From positions 1,916-12,720 of the forward strand of contig JAOXYB010042882.1 in the NCBI GenBank assembly GCA_028565635.1: a stretch of DNA of 10,805 bases. Reading direction: 5' to 3'. This DNA comes from Phoronis ovalis. Its lineage: Eukaryota > Phoronida > Phoronidae. The position numbers were made by a program, and so were the translations under genes. Positions 1 to 8,160 of the stretch are shown here, in pieces. The notes below the pieces were generated by a model, which saw only the letters and a program-made list of their open reading frames with translations, ran no database searches and had not been told where the DNA came from. Position 1 is the stretch's first letter. Every line of letters starts with the position of its first letter.

Positions 1-1295
1 TGATTTGTGATTTATAGGGTTTGCTAAAAACATGAAAACACAGAATAAAAGAAATAGAAAAAGAACCTTAAAAAAAAACTGGTTATAATCTCCTAGTAAT
101 AAATCAATGTAGGCAGTTGGTCATATAAGCTGTGACATTGTTTCTGCACATCATTTATTAGTTTTTTTTGGTACTTATTCTGGTTCAATTGGAAGACATA
201 TAACACGCAAACTTCATTTATTTGCTCAGGACTAAGATTTTTTTAGGCTAATATTTGATTATGGGCTATGATCATGAATATGACATGATCAAATCATGTC
301 ATGATCATGTCATGAATATGGCATGATCATGAAACTTGGACTGTTCTCGATTTGTTGGCATTGAACATAAACTTTTTGGTCACAATGTATAGCTGACTAG
401 TCATTTCCCATCCCTGATTTTCGACCTCTATGTTCTTGCCAAACAACAACATTAAATAATCATAAAAAGTCATACTAAATTAGTTTGACTCTTAATTTCC
501 GCAGTATGATTTTCATTGTCAGGAGCTGCTTGATGCTTGAATGAATCTGAATGTTCCTCTTTACTTTTATTAGTTAAGTTTGGAGCTGATACCCAGAAAA
601 CGGCTCTGAATGGTGTGTCTGTAATAGTTACCTAGAAAAGGTAATATGATCATGTTCCCACTCTAAAATCTAACTGTTTTGAATTTACTGGATGTTGCAT
701 AGCTGGTCTCTGTTTACATTTTTAAATGTTAATTTCTTAGATGGGTAGATTTCACTCAATTTAGACCTTTGTTGAGTTTTCTTCTTCATACAAAGAATGA
801 TAATAAATGTAATCTGTACATTATTGTTAAGTTGTACTATATGTTGTACTGCTATTTTATATTTATTAATCTATATTGCTAGTAACGGTTAAATGCTGTA
901 ACAATATTTAAAATAATTTCATAATAATTGGATAAGATTTATGTGGAGTCTGTGTGTAGGACCAAAAACATCTAGACAATATAATAGCTCCAGTGTATCA
1001 CACCATGCAGACCATATGAAATCAGCATAAAACCTGTTAACTATTGTCTTTAAATTCTGTTAAATAAATTATTAATTTATCTTTTTGTGATATTCTGAAT
1101 ATAACAATGATACTTTGAAAGAGTAGACATTAAAACTTTAAAGAAAGATTAATATTTAAAATTGGCATATTTACTACATTTTCACTGAAAAATAAGACAA
1201 CAATTCAAGGTACATTATTGTATGTGAGTGCCCAAGGTGTGTACTTGGAATTGGTTCAGTGTGTCCCTTTAAAGTGCAATGAAATGGTAAAGTGT
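1..1295. other. Non-coding AT-rich region
   Basis: All frames are closed by frequent stops and I recognise no exon, tRNA or rRNA. Apart from the palindrome cluster at 271-331 I see nothing specific here. Confidence 0.7.
271..331. repeat. Cluster of CATGATCATG palindromes with a 38-bp direct repeat
   Basis: TCATGAATATGRCATGATCA occurs at 272-291 and 310-329 with one mismatch, an offset of 38. Between the copies, TGACATGAT (281-289) and ATCATGTCA (293-301) form a perfect 9-bp inverted repeat with a 3-base loop. CATGATCATG, itself palindromic, is at 300-309 and 322-331. The cluster could form hairpins in RNA or DNA; no function is evident. Confidence 0.85.
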
Positions 1296-1329
1296 ATTCA
1301 TTAGTAGTCAGCATTCATTAGTAGTCAGC
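1296..1329. repeat. 17-bp perfect tandem duplication
   Basis: The unit ATTCATTAGTAGTCAGC occurs twice (1296-1312, 1313-1329), ending 14 bases before the larger tandem array. It may belong to the same repeat element or mark its left flank. Confidence 0.95.
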
Positions 1330-1343
1330 AGGTTCCTTGTTGG

Positions 1344-1920
1344 AAGTGATTACGTCTTATTGTGGGTTGGTTGATTCACGGAATGACTAGTCTATGAGGG
1401 TATAAATACAATGAAGAGGATGTTTTGATATATAGAAGAAAGAGTTTTATTATTATATATAAAATAAATAATACTATCTCTGATGTTGACAATTTCCTGG
1501 TAGTTAATTAGTGTTGTTGTTGAAAGTGACTAACTGCTGTGGGTTGGCTACACTGATTTATGGAGTGACTAGTCCCCGCAGGGTATAACTGTATAGTCAA
1601 GAGGATGTCTTTGATAAATATAAGGAAGGGTTTATTAAATAATAGCGCTATCTCTGAAATTACAATTTCCTCTGGAAGTGACTAACTGCTGTGGGTTGGC
1701 TACACTGATTTATGGAGTGACTAGTCCCCGCAGGGTATAACTGTATAGTCAAGAGGATGTCTTTGATAAATATAAGGAAGGGTTTATTAAATAATAGCGC
1801 TATCTCTGAAATTACAATTTCCTCTGGAAGTGACTAACTGCTGTGGGGTGGCAAGACTGATTCACAGAGTGACCTGTCCTCTCGTGGTTTAACCATTAAT
1901 TTTATGAAAAGATTATTTGG
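1344..1920. repeat. Tandem array of four about 150-180-bp units (satellite-like or core of a mobile element)
   Basis: Units start with AAGTGA(C/T)TA at 1344, 1524, 1676 and 1828. The second (1524-1675) and third (1676-1827) are 152 bp each and identical by eye. The first (1344-1523) is diverged and carries about 23 extra bases at its end. The fourth (from 1828) is diverged from about its twentieth base and fades near 1920. Each unit has GTGGG(T)TGG, then GACTAGTC or a variant at offset 41-43, then GGGTATAA or a degenerate form. Short arrays of about 160 bp with old outer and young inner copies are known inside Helentron/Pearl-type non-autonomous elements of bivalves. That assignment is inference: I see no element ends, transposase or Rep/helicase coding sequence. 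Confidence 0.9.
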
Positions 1921-3218
1921 TTATTATTAACATGAATCATCTATTAAGATTAATGAAAATATAACAAGATAAAGAAGATTAAAATTGGGTGTTTGAGAGT
2001 TATTTGGGCAGAATTTAGTGATAAATTGTGATAGGTGATAATTAATTACACTCATGACAATATAATATGTTTTTGCTGTTCAAAATTTTAAAAATTTATG
2101 ATGTATGATTCAGGTATTCTACTTTAATTTTCAGATTTTATAACCTTGTAATTCAAAAGCCCCCATTTACCAGTTTTTAATACATGACCGCTTCATATAT
2201 ACCTGTCTATCCACTTTTTATAGATTGATGTGGTGAATTAAAATGCCTTTTGTTGTACCATATGAAATATGTATTCCAAGAAAAACATAATACAAATTAT
2301 ATTTAATTAGAACTTATTTATATTTTTTCTACTTTTGTCTATATTATGCAAAATATCTCAAAAAAACTGTGTAACTTTATTTCACATTTACAGTAGTACT
2401 CTTTTCTATCAACCAGTTGAAAATAAACACCTGCGTGTACATACACTTTACAGTAATAGCACTGTTTTGTATTTTGGAAAGTTAGATTGTTCAAAATAAG
2501 CAGATTCTATGTTTGAAATTAATATAAAACTGTTATTAGCCGAATTAATGAGGATGCAATGTGCAATCTTGTCTCGGTGGGATTGCTTGGTTGTATTTTT
2601 GGGGTGAGGGTATTCGACGGAGTGTAAAATTTGTGAACCACACTGTATACCATATATTATGTAGAAAATTGGACTCCACAATTAATATAGTTACCAAAAA
2701 TTACAAAGCATACACGGAAATATTGTTTGTTTTATAAAGTATTGTGCAGTATATTCTGTGAAAAGTATAACTAAAATATACCTTTCCACAAAATTTCAGG
2801 ACTAGATCTCAAAAGGATTTCTAAAATATACCACAGGTGTATAAAATTAAAGGTATCCAAAAATATACAAAAAAATCGTAAAGAAAGGTGTCTAAGCCAG
2901 CAGCACATTCCCGTGAACTGCGACCAAGAGAGCCTGGCCTTTGCTAAAATTAAGGGAGCAATTTAAAATAAAATTAAAATAACACTAAAACCAGTCTGTA
3001 GCCCAGATGATTTTTTTAAATATATCAGAATGCCTGGGTTAGTTAAATTGTACTTTACCAAGAACATAACTGCCATTCATCATCTTAATCACTATACATT
3101 TTTTATAATTAAACAAAGGAAGAATCTCTGATCATATTTTTTTAAAAATTAATGCGAGATCAAAAAGAGTTTATTTTGCTAAGTTGTGCCACAAATATTA
3201 CAGCATTACACTCAGGTG
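1921..3218. other. Non-coding AT-rich region
   Basis: There is no convincing coding sequence. Acceptor-like sequences occur at 2393 (TTTCACATTTACAG) and 2453 but no exon follows them. CTAAAATATACC is repeated near 2771 and 2821. A short GC-richer islet lies at about 2893-2943. Confidence 0.65.
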
Positions 3219-3469
3219 CCTTGCATACAATGTTGTTGGTGGTTTCTTTGAGACATAACTATCAATTTCAGCAACCTCTGTCAAGTCATTAAACACATTT
3301 TTATAATGAAACACCACAAGGAATGTACCATACATGATTTACTTTACTTGATTGTAGCACCAACACTACCTTGCACTGAAAGCTTTTGGTGACACATTTA
3401 TCAGTACCAGCAACCTCTCAAGTTGATGTTGCTTAATGTAAAAATTATAGATATAAATAGCCATAAAAT
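3219..3469. repeat. Two degenerate copies of a dispersed repeat
   Basis: Copies near 3219-3284 and 3369-3423 share CCTTGCA, a GACA(T/C)A...ATCA stretch and CAGCAACCTCT followed by CAAGT. The second copy continues to 3469 with a segment that matches 3898-3922 at 21 of 25 positions. The copies are old and no coding capacity is visible. Confidence 0.4.
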
Positions 3470-3825
3470 AAAATGTAATCGTAGGAGGAATGATAAATAA
3501 AATGCTTTTAATATGCAAAAATTACTGTTATTTGCCTTTGAAAGGGCTAAACGTGAGTCCCGAAAATTATGTGTATGTCACTATGTCACCCTGTAGGCCA
3601 AAATAGTGTGTCGATTTTAACCAATTTTATGCCACTAGAGGGTAAAAATTGGAATCGTGTCCATCACTCAATGTTTGCCTGTGTGTTGCCTGTCAGTGTC
3701 TTTTATAAGTTACCCAAAGCATGTACATTATTTCTAACAATTGAAAACAATTATGATAAGAATGTGCCATAATGAACTTACAAAAAATAATGCAAATTAA
3801 ATTAAATTTAGTTTGTTAAAAGGCA

Positions 3826-3922
3826 TATAACGCCTTACGAGTTACTTTATCAGTGCAAGTAAGCTTTGTAAAGTCCTGAAGTTTGAAATAAAGTTTATTA
3901 TAGACATAGATAGCTATACAAT
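3826..3922. repeat. Third degenerate copy of the dispersed repeat seen at 3369-3469
   Basis: TTATCAGT occurs at 3398-3405 and 3847-3854. TTATAGAYATARATAG occurs at 3445-3460 and 3898-3913. Spacing between the two blocks is similar (47 versus 51 bases), which supports common descent rather than two chance matches. A still weaker relative may start near 3959. Confidence 0.4.
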
Positions 3923-5690
3923 GAGTTACATAAAGTATTTTTTTACTGCAAACTATGTCCTTTATCGCAAAAGCTCTTAAAGTCTCATCAAGTCTTTTAA
4001 CATGAATTTGATTAAGAATGTATGAGTTATGGCAGTGGTTAAGATGATGGTACCAATGGTACTACTCTATTAGAAGTACATGTGCATGTATGTCACTTTA
4101 ATCTCTACTTACATTTAAATAGTATAAGTATAAAATTCATAAATTAAATTTAAATTGTATAATTTTGAATTTTTGCAAGTATACTATTACTGGGACTATT
4201 ATAAAACTATTATTAGATTTGTAGTTTTTTTTTGTTAGTATGTGCATTTTCAGTTTTACCATAACAAGGGTTAAACTTCCTTTTTTGGTATCAGATTTCA
4301 GAGGAAATAATACAAATTAAATTTAGATTTCCCTAACTTTACCCTCTGTATAACTTGTTTTTAAGACTTAATAACAAAAGGTCTGTGCTCAATCTGGTAC
4401 TGTGTGGGAGCTTGCAACTTTACCGAGAAGTATAAGCATCCAATGAACTTTTCCACTTCAGTCTCCCTGCCCACACACCAATTAAATGTACCAATCATGT
4501 CGTATGCTAAAAAATTATTGTTTTCTCGGTGCATGCATGCATGAACCATGATGCCAAAAAGTCAATGGCAGCTGACATTTGGCCAACAAATTTTTTTTTT
4601 ATTTCATAGATTTTTTTTTGGAACTCTACCAATTGTTTGAGATCATTTATGCATTTTTACCTAATTTGTTTTAGAAAAATGTGCAGAGTCCATAAAAGTA
4701 TAGTTATTCCTGCCTTGTAATTCATATTCATTAAACCTTTCAGAAATATTTTACGAAATCATCAAAGAATAATAAAATTAATTTGGAAATTTAAAAATAG
4801 TGTTTTGCAGTTAATGTGTATCTATATTAAGCAAAAATAGCGAGTGCTCTTAAAATCTTACCAGTCCTAAAAAATATCCAGAACAACAATAATACTACAG
4901 GATACATCATTATAATTATAGTATTTTTAAATATGTCAAATTTACTTTTTAAATTATAATTTTATTTATCCTTCAAACAGGATATAAGTAAGTACATTCT
5001 GGGCTTAAGAGAGATCTTTTGTAATGTATGGGTGTGGACTTGTTCATAAGTGCCTAATCTTATATTATAGAATTGCTAAATAATGTTTAAATAAAATAAA
5101 TGCTACATGTATCTATTTATATGTAGAAGTAAGAAAATGGGATTTATTAATCAGACCATCCCTCAAGTTCATGGTGTTCTTGGAGGTGCACAGAGAATAA
5201 ATACTAGTAGAAACAAGTATCATTCACAAAATCTTTTTTAGGCAAGTTTGACAAATATTTGTATTCCATTTTACAAAAGACATATTTAGCTAAGTTAAAC
5301 CTATTTCTTGTAAAAATATTGTTGTATTAAATTAAGATTATCATGAATAATTGTGACTGTTTCATTGTAAACATGTGTATATATCCTATTAAGGTAGTTT
5401 GTTAGATGTGTTTGTAAAGAAATAGAAAATTTATTTACCTTGAAAAAGTCACAGGTCATCAACTATGACTAAGCTACTGTAAAACCTTAGTTATTAAATA
5501 CTTAAATTTACTAAATAAAATATGATTTTAATATATTGTAATTGAAATATATTAAGCTTCTTTGATTTTAAGAAAATTTAAAGGTATTTAAACATCCATT
5601 TTGTTGAAAAAGGTTTAATCTTGTTTTTTGTCACAATTGTAGAAAATTAAAACACTTAATTTTAAAAGTAAATAGAAATAATTATTTCTG
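3923..5690. other. Non-coding AT-rich region upstream of the RING-NHL gene
   Basis: I see no recognisable gene. There are poly(T) runs near 4590 and 4611, a short GCATGCATGCATG run near 4532-4544, and an acceptor-like TTTATCCTTCAAACAG ending at 4980. Part could be a 5' UTR intron or distal promoter of the downstream gene, but nothing proves it. Confidence 0.6.
4121..4185. repeat. Imperfect AT-rich inverted repeat
   Basis: Left arm AGTATA...AAAATTCA (4121-4139) pairs with right arm TGAATTTT...TATACT (4166-4185), with a mismatched stretch inside the stem. The sequence is low in complexity, so a chance origin is quite possible. Confidence 0.35.
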
Positions 5691-5712
5691 GTAAAAAGTA
5701 ACTGTATTTCAG
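5691..5712 (+). other. Possible 3' splice site of a 5' UTR intron
   Basis: The stretch ending in CTGTATTTCAG at 5712 fits a metazoan acceptor (short pyrimidine run, then CAG). If used, it would start the coding exon about 460 bases before the ATG. An alternative, weaker AG lies at 6119-6120. The matching donor was not identified, so this is a consensus match only. Confidence 0.25.
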
Positions 5713-6176
5713 TACAGGTGTAATAAAAGCCCTGTCACAAGATGTTTTGGTTAGTTATAGATAAAAGTGCTTACCTGGAAGGTCTTTTGTTGTATTTAAA
5801 TTTGAAACAGCACGTGGAATAACTTAAATCCACAGTAGAAGACTGAGAATTGAATAGGACTGAAGTAATGTTGATTATCTAACTGGTACATAATCAAAAC
5901 ATTTTACAAAGAGGATGGTAAATAATTAACTGTTTGAGTACAAAGCCATTTCAAGACATTTTTAACACCTGGACTAGGCACTGTTTTAAAGAGGCTGTTT
6001 TATGTACGGTGTGACATTTACAAAGAGCACAGGAACAGAACGTAAGCCATAAAGAGAACATAAAGTGCGAAGATTATGATTTTATGATCCTATAAAGATA
6101 TTGTATCACAAAAGGTTCAGACTGATTTCAAGTTTAAGTATTGTTTAAAAAAATATTGACAGTATAACAAGTTAAA
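5700..6176 (+). promoter_or_regulatory. Probable 5' leader/proximal upstream region of the RING-NHL gene
   Basis: This is the non-coding stretch directly upstream of the start codon. It closes the reading frame with TAA at 6165-6167. It contains short ATG-initiated frames at 5915-5929 (4 codons plus stop), 6002-6052 (16 codons plus stop), 6076-6087 and 6084-6095, which would be upstream ORFs if transcribed. No convincing TATA box or initiator could be placed, so the transcription start is unknown and the promoter could lie further upstream behind a 5' UTR intron. Confidence 0.4.
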
Positions 6177-7844
6177 ATGGCTTCATGTCAAATTGTTCGT
6201 TCAGAAAGTTTTAAGTATCCAGCTAGAGGTTATTTGTCAAGGCTGGAAGAGTCGTCTTCCGAAAATGTAACTCGCAGTAATAGTTTTTCTGGTGCTACAC
6301 CAAGGAGTGTGCCAAAAAGAACTCATCGTAATGAGTGGGAACCATGCCTAAATGGGAGAACACAAAAAGTAACTACTGAATCTCAGAATTTAAAATGTGA
6401 TCAAGCATTGAAAACAGAAACCAAGCGTGGCGTTAATTTTAGCACTTCAAAGCCGTGTAGCAACCAAAAAAGTCCAAAGCCAATTGAACTAAAATCCATT
6501 CTTAAAAAAACGCTAGAACGATCGCCAAGTGATGAATTGACACCTTCGCAACAGTCGCAAAGAAAAAAGAACAATGTTCAGCAACCGAAACCTCGTAATG
6601 TTAGTTTACCGGTTGGGGTAAAAGAATGGTTATCTACTACAAACCCGTCTCTGGATGCATGTAAACTTGCTAATGCAAAAATCACTTGCAGTGATGAAAG
6701 TTTGCGAAAGACAGATGTGCAGAAAATTCAAGATGAACTGTTAGAATGTACAATTTGCTTAGATGGTTTTAAAACACCAAAAATGTTACCGTGTATGCAT
6801 ACATTTTGCTTAAAGTGTCTTGATAACATGATGAAGAGATCCCACTCTGTGACATGCTTTGAATGTCCAGTGTGCAGGAGGAATGTAGTAATCCCAGATG
6901 GTGGTTTACAAAAGTTACCCACAAATTTCTATGTTCAGAAACTGTTAGAAATTGTGCCTGCAACTAGTGATGTAACTGAGCATCAAAATTATATCATTTC
7001 TTCCACTTCCCCTTCGAGTCCAACAAGTGATTCTTCACCACCTGTAACACCAGGGACTCTGCCGTCAACAGTTGTCAGACGTAAGCATTTTTGCGTATTT
7101 CACGTGGATGTGCCTGTAAGAGATTTGATGTTTGACAAAAATGGTAACCTGATTATCACATGTGGGTATGCAATTCAAATTCGTGATTTCATGTCAGGGC
7201 GTATTCTAAAAGAAATTTCTCACCCGAAGCTTAGTAAACCATGCGGGTTATCTGTCATGGATGATAAAATCATAGTATCAGATTCGGGCTCCCATGATGT
7301 CAAGATCTTTTCTTACAGTGGGAAACTCTTAAGTGTCATTAAGGAAAATTTGTCAGACCCAAGAGGCTTAGCTGTAAGTAACCAAGGTGAAATCTTAGTT
7401 GCTGATGGCAAACGCATAGTTATTTTCGACTTAAAAGGTAAATATCTTAGAATATTTGCTGGAAATTCTCTTGTGAAACCTACCTATATTGCTGTGACAG
7501 ACAGTAATGATGTTATTGTTTCTGATTGTCATGATAATGAAACTAAATTTTTTGATTATTTTGGTAATATGAAGCATGTTTTCTGTTCCCGAAACTCTAG
7601 TAAACATTCTGCTTCCAGTTTGAATGCCCTTGCTGCTGATAAACAAGGCTTGGTATTTGTTACTGATCATGCCAAAAATAAAATCCATGTTTGTGACAGT
7701 AAGCATACAGATTTTTCGTGCAGTTATCTTACAACTAGAAATGAAGGACTAAACAGTCCGGTTGCAATTGCTGCTAATAACAGTGGTTATTTAGCAATAG
7801 CAGAGGAAGTAGGAAATGTTAAAATCTACAAATATTTAAAATGA
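6177..7844 (+). CDS. RING-NHL protein, probable E3 ubiquitin-protein ligase (malin/NHLRC1-like architecture, no B-box)
   Basis: The 555-residue product is complete in one exon. Residues 1-185 are low-complexity and rich in Ser, Lys and Gln, probably disordered. A C3HC4 RING follows with Zn ligands C191, C194, C206, H208, C211, C214, C230 and C233; I193 and P231 sit where RINGs contact an E2, so it looks catalytically competent. LPTNFYVQKLLE (248-258) resembles the stretch after TRIM-type RINGs. A Ser/Thr/Pro linker (275-298) leads to six NHL-like blades starting near 310, 350, 392, 433, 478 and 524, which should fold as a substrate-binding six-bladed propeller. B-box and coiled coil are absent. 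Start choice: ATG with A at -3 and G at +4, an in-frame TAA at 6165-6167 just upstream, and no other Met before residue 203. Malin has the same domain order but is about 395 residues, so the N-terminal extension is unusual. E3 activity is inferred from the RING. Orthology to malin rather than to an expanded invertebrate RING-NHL family is uncertain, as are substrate and location. Confidence 0.93.
   Translation: MASCQIVRSESFKYPARGYLSRLEESSSENVTRSNSFSGATPRSVPKRTHRNEWEPCLNGRTQKVTTESQNLKCDQALKTETKRGVNFSTSKPCSNQKSPKPIELKSILKKTLERSPSDELTPSQQSQRKKNNVQQPKPRNVSLPVGVKEWLSTTNPSLDACKLANAKITCSDESLRKTDVQKIQDELLECTICLDGFKTPKMLPCMHTFCLKCLDNMMKRSHSVTCFECPVCRRNVVIPDGGLQKLPTNFYVQKLLEIVPATSDVTEHQNYIISSTSPSSPTSDSSPPVTPGTLPSTVVRRKHFCVFHVDVPVRDLMFDKNGNLIITCGYAIQIRDFMSGRILKEISHPKLSKPCGLSVMDDKIIVSDSGSHDVKIFSYSGKLLSVIKENLSDPRGLAVSNQGEILVADGKRIVIFDLKGKYLRIFAGNSLVKPTYIAVTDSNDVIVSDCHDNETKFFDYFGNMKHVFCSRNSSKHSASSLNALAADKQGLVFVTDHAKNKIHVCDSKHTDFSCSYLTTRNEGLNSPVAIAANNSGYLAIAEEVGNVKIYKYLK
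6714..6878 (+). other. RING finger (C3HC4) coding segment
   Basis: This part of the gene encodes residues 180-234. The ligand spacing is C-x2-C-x11-C-x1-H-x2-C-x2-C-x15-C-x2-C, which fits a canonical C3HC4 RING. The LPCMHTFCLKCL core is typical of TRIM and malin-type RINGs. An additional cysteine (C227) lies three residues before the seventh ligand and is not needed for zinc binding. Confidence 0.93.
7104..7839 (+). other. NHL-repeat beta-propeller coding segment (six blades)
   Basis: Residues 310-554 contain six repeats of about 35-45 residues with the pattern P-x-G/I-L/I-A/S-V, then a small loop, then I/L-x-V-S/A-D, then K/R-I-x-I/V-F/Y. Clear examples are KPCGLSVMDDKIIVSDSG, DPRGLAVSNQGEILVADG and SPVAIAANNSGYLAIAEE. 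Blade 1 is the most divergent, with ITCG in place of V-x-D. The last strand ends at the C-terminus (VKIYKYLK), so the propeller is not truncated. NHL propellers bind protein or RNA ligands; which applies here cannot be read from the sequence. Confidence 0.82.
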
Positions 7845-7890
7845 ATTCCATCATGTTAGGTTTATGCTACTTGTGATATTTTGCAATTTG

Positions 7891-7922
7891 TTTGAAGGAG
7901 GATATGTTTGAAGGAGGATATG
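7891..7922 (+). repeat. Perfect 16-bp tandem duplication in the 3' UTR
   Basis: The unit TTTGAAGGAGGATATG occurs twice head to tail (7891-7906 and 7907-7922). The first five bases of a third unit follow (TTTGA). The copies are identical, which points to a recent slippage or duplication event. Confidence 0.95.
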
Positions 7923-8035
7923 TTTGATTATATATTATACATGCTTACTGTAAGATTGCTGTTTTGTTTTTGAAATATTCGTACCTGTACAAAAATGCTT
8001 GTCATTGATATTATTGTGTATAGAATTTTTATACA

Positions 8036-8041
8036 AATAAA
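8036..8041 (+). terminator. Polyadenylation signal AATAAA (proximal)
   Basis: A canonical AATAAA lies 192 bases after the stop codon on the coding strand. It would give a short 3' UTR. In such AT-rich DNA the hexamer occurs often by chance, so the call rests on position. Confidence 0.6.
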
Positions 8042-8132
8042 AATGTAACTTATGATAAATACTGCCACTTTTAGATGTACACGCTATACATGTTCAAATG
8101 GGCATATTGTGTTTGTTGTGTAATTGTTAAAA

Positions 8133-8138
8133 AATAAA
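8133..8138 (+). terminator. Polyadenylation signal AATAAA (distal)
   Basis: A second AATAAA lies 97 bases after the first, followed within about 25 bases by a T-rich stretch (8164-8171). It could support an alternative, slightly longer transcript end. Confidence 0.45.
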
Positions 8139-8160
8139 TTAGATAATACCACTTATTCAC

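Larger units (their letters stand above)
7845..8160 (+). other. 3' UTR of the RING-NHL gene
   Basis: The non-coding region after the TGA stop contains a 16-bp tandem duplication at 7891-7922 and two canonical poly(A) signals. A GT-rich stretch at about 8105-8127 could act as the downstream element of the first signal. No long genomic A tract follows, so nothing here suggests a recent retrocopy. Confidence 0.6.

Noticed and set aside
1344-1920. CRISPR-like array
   Set aside because: The repeated units are contiguous 152-bp copies with no short repeats separated by unique spacers, in a eukaryotic context.
2448-2681. 77-codon frame on the minus strand
   Set aside because: No domain, signal or codon pattern; length is within chance for this region and no convincing splice context joins it to other exons.
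3569-3772. 67-codon frame on the plus strand
   Set aside because: No recognisable motif, no neighbouring exons, and ordinary length for chance open frames.
4361-4549. 62-codon minus-strand frame in a slightly GC-richer stretch
   Set aside because: Composition briefly suggested a coding remnant, but the translation matches no family I recognise and has no flanking exon signals.
4974-4993. Micro-exon between an acceptor ending at 4980 and a GTAAGT donor at 4988
   Set aside because: It would be only 7 bases long; both signals are simple consensus matches with no support.
7431-7706. 91-codon minus-strand frame inside the RING-NHL gene
   Set aside because: It lies antisense within the NHL-coding region, which has clear protein-level repeat structure on the plus strand; it is a shadow frame.
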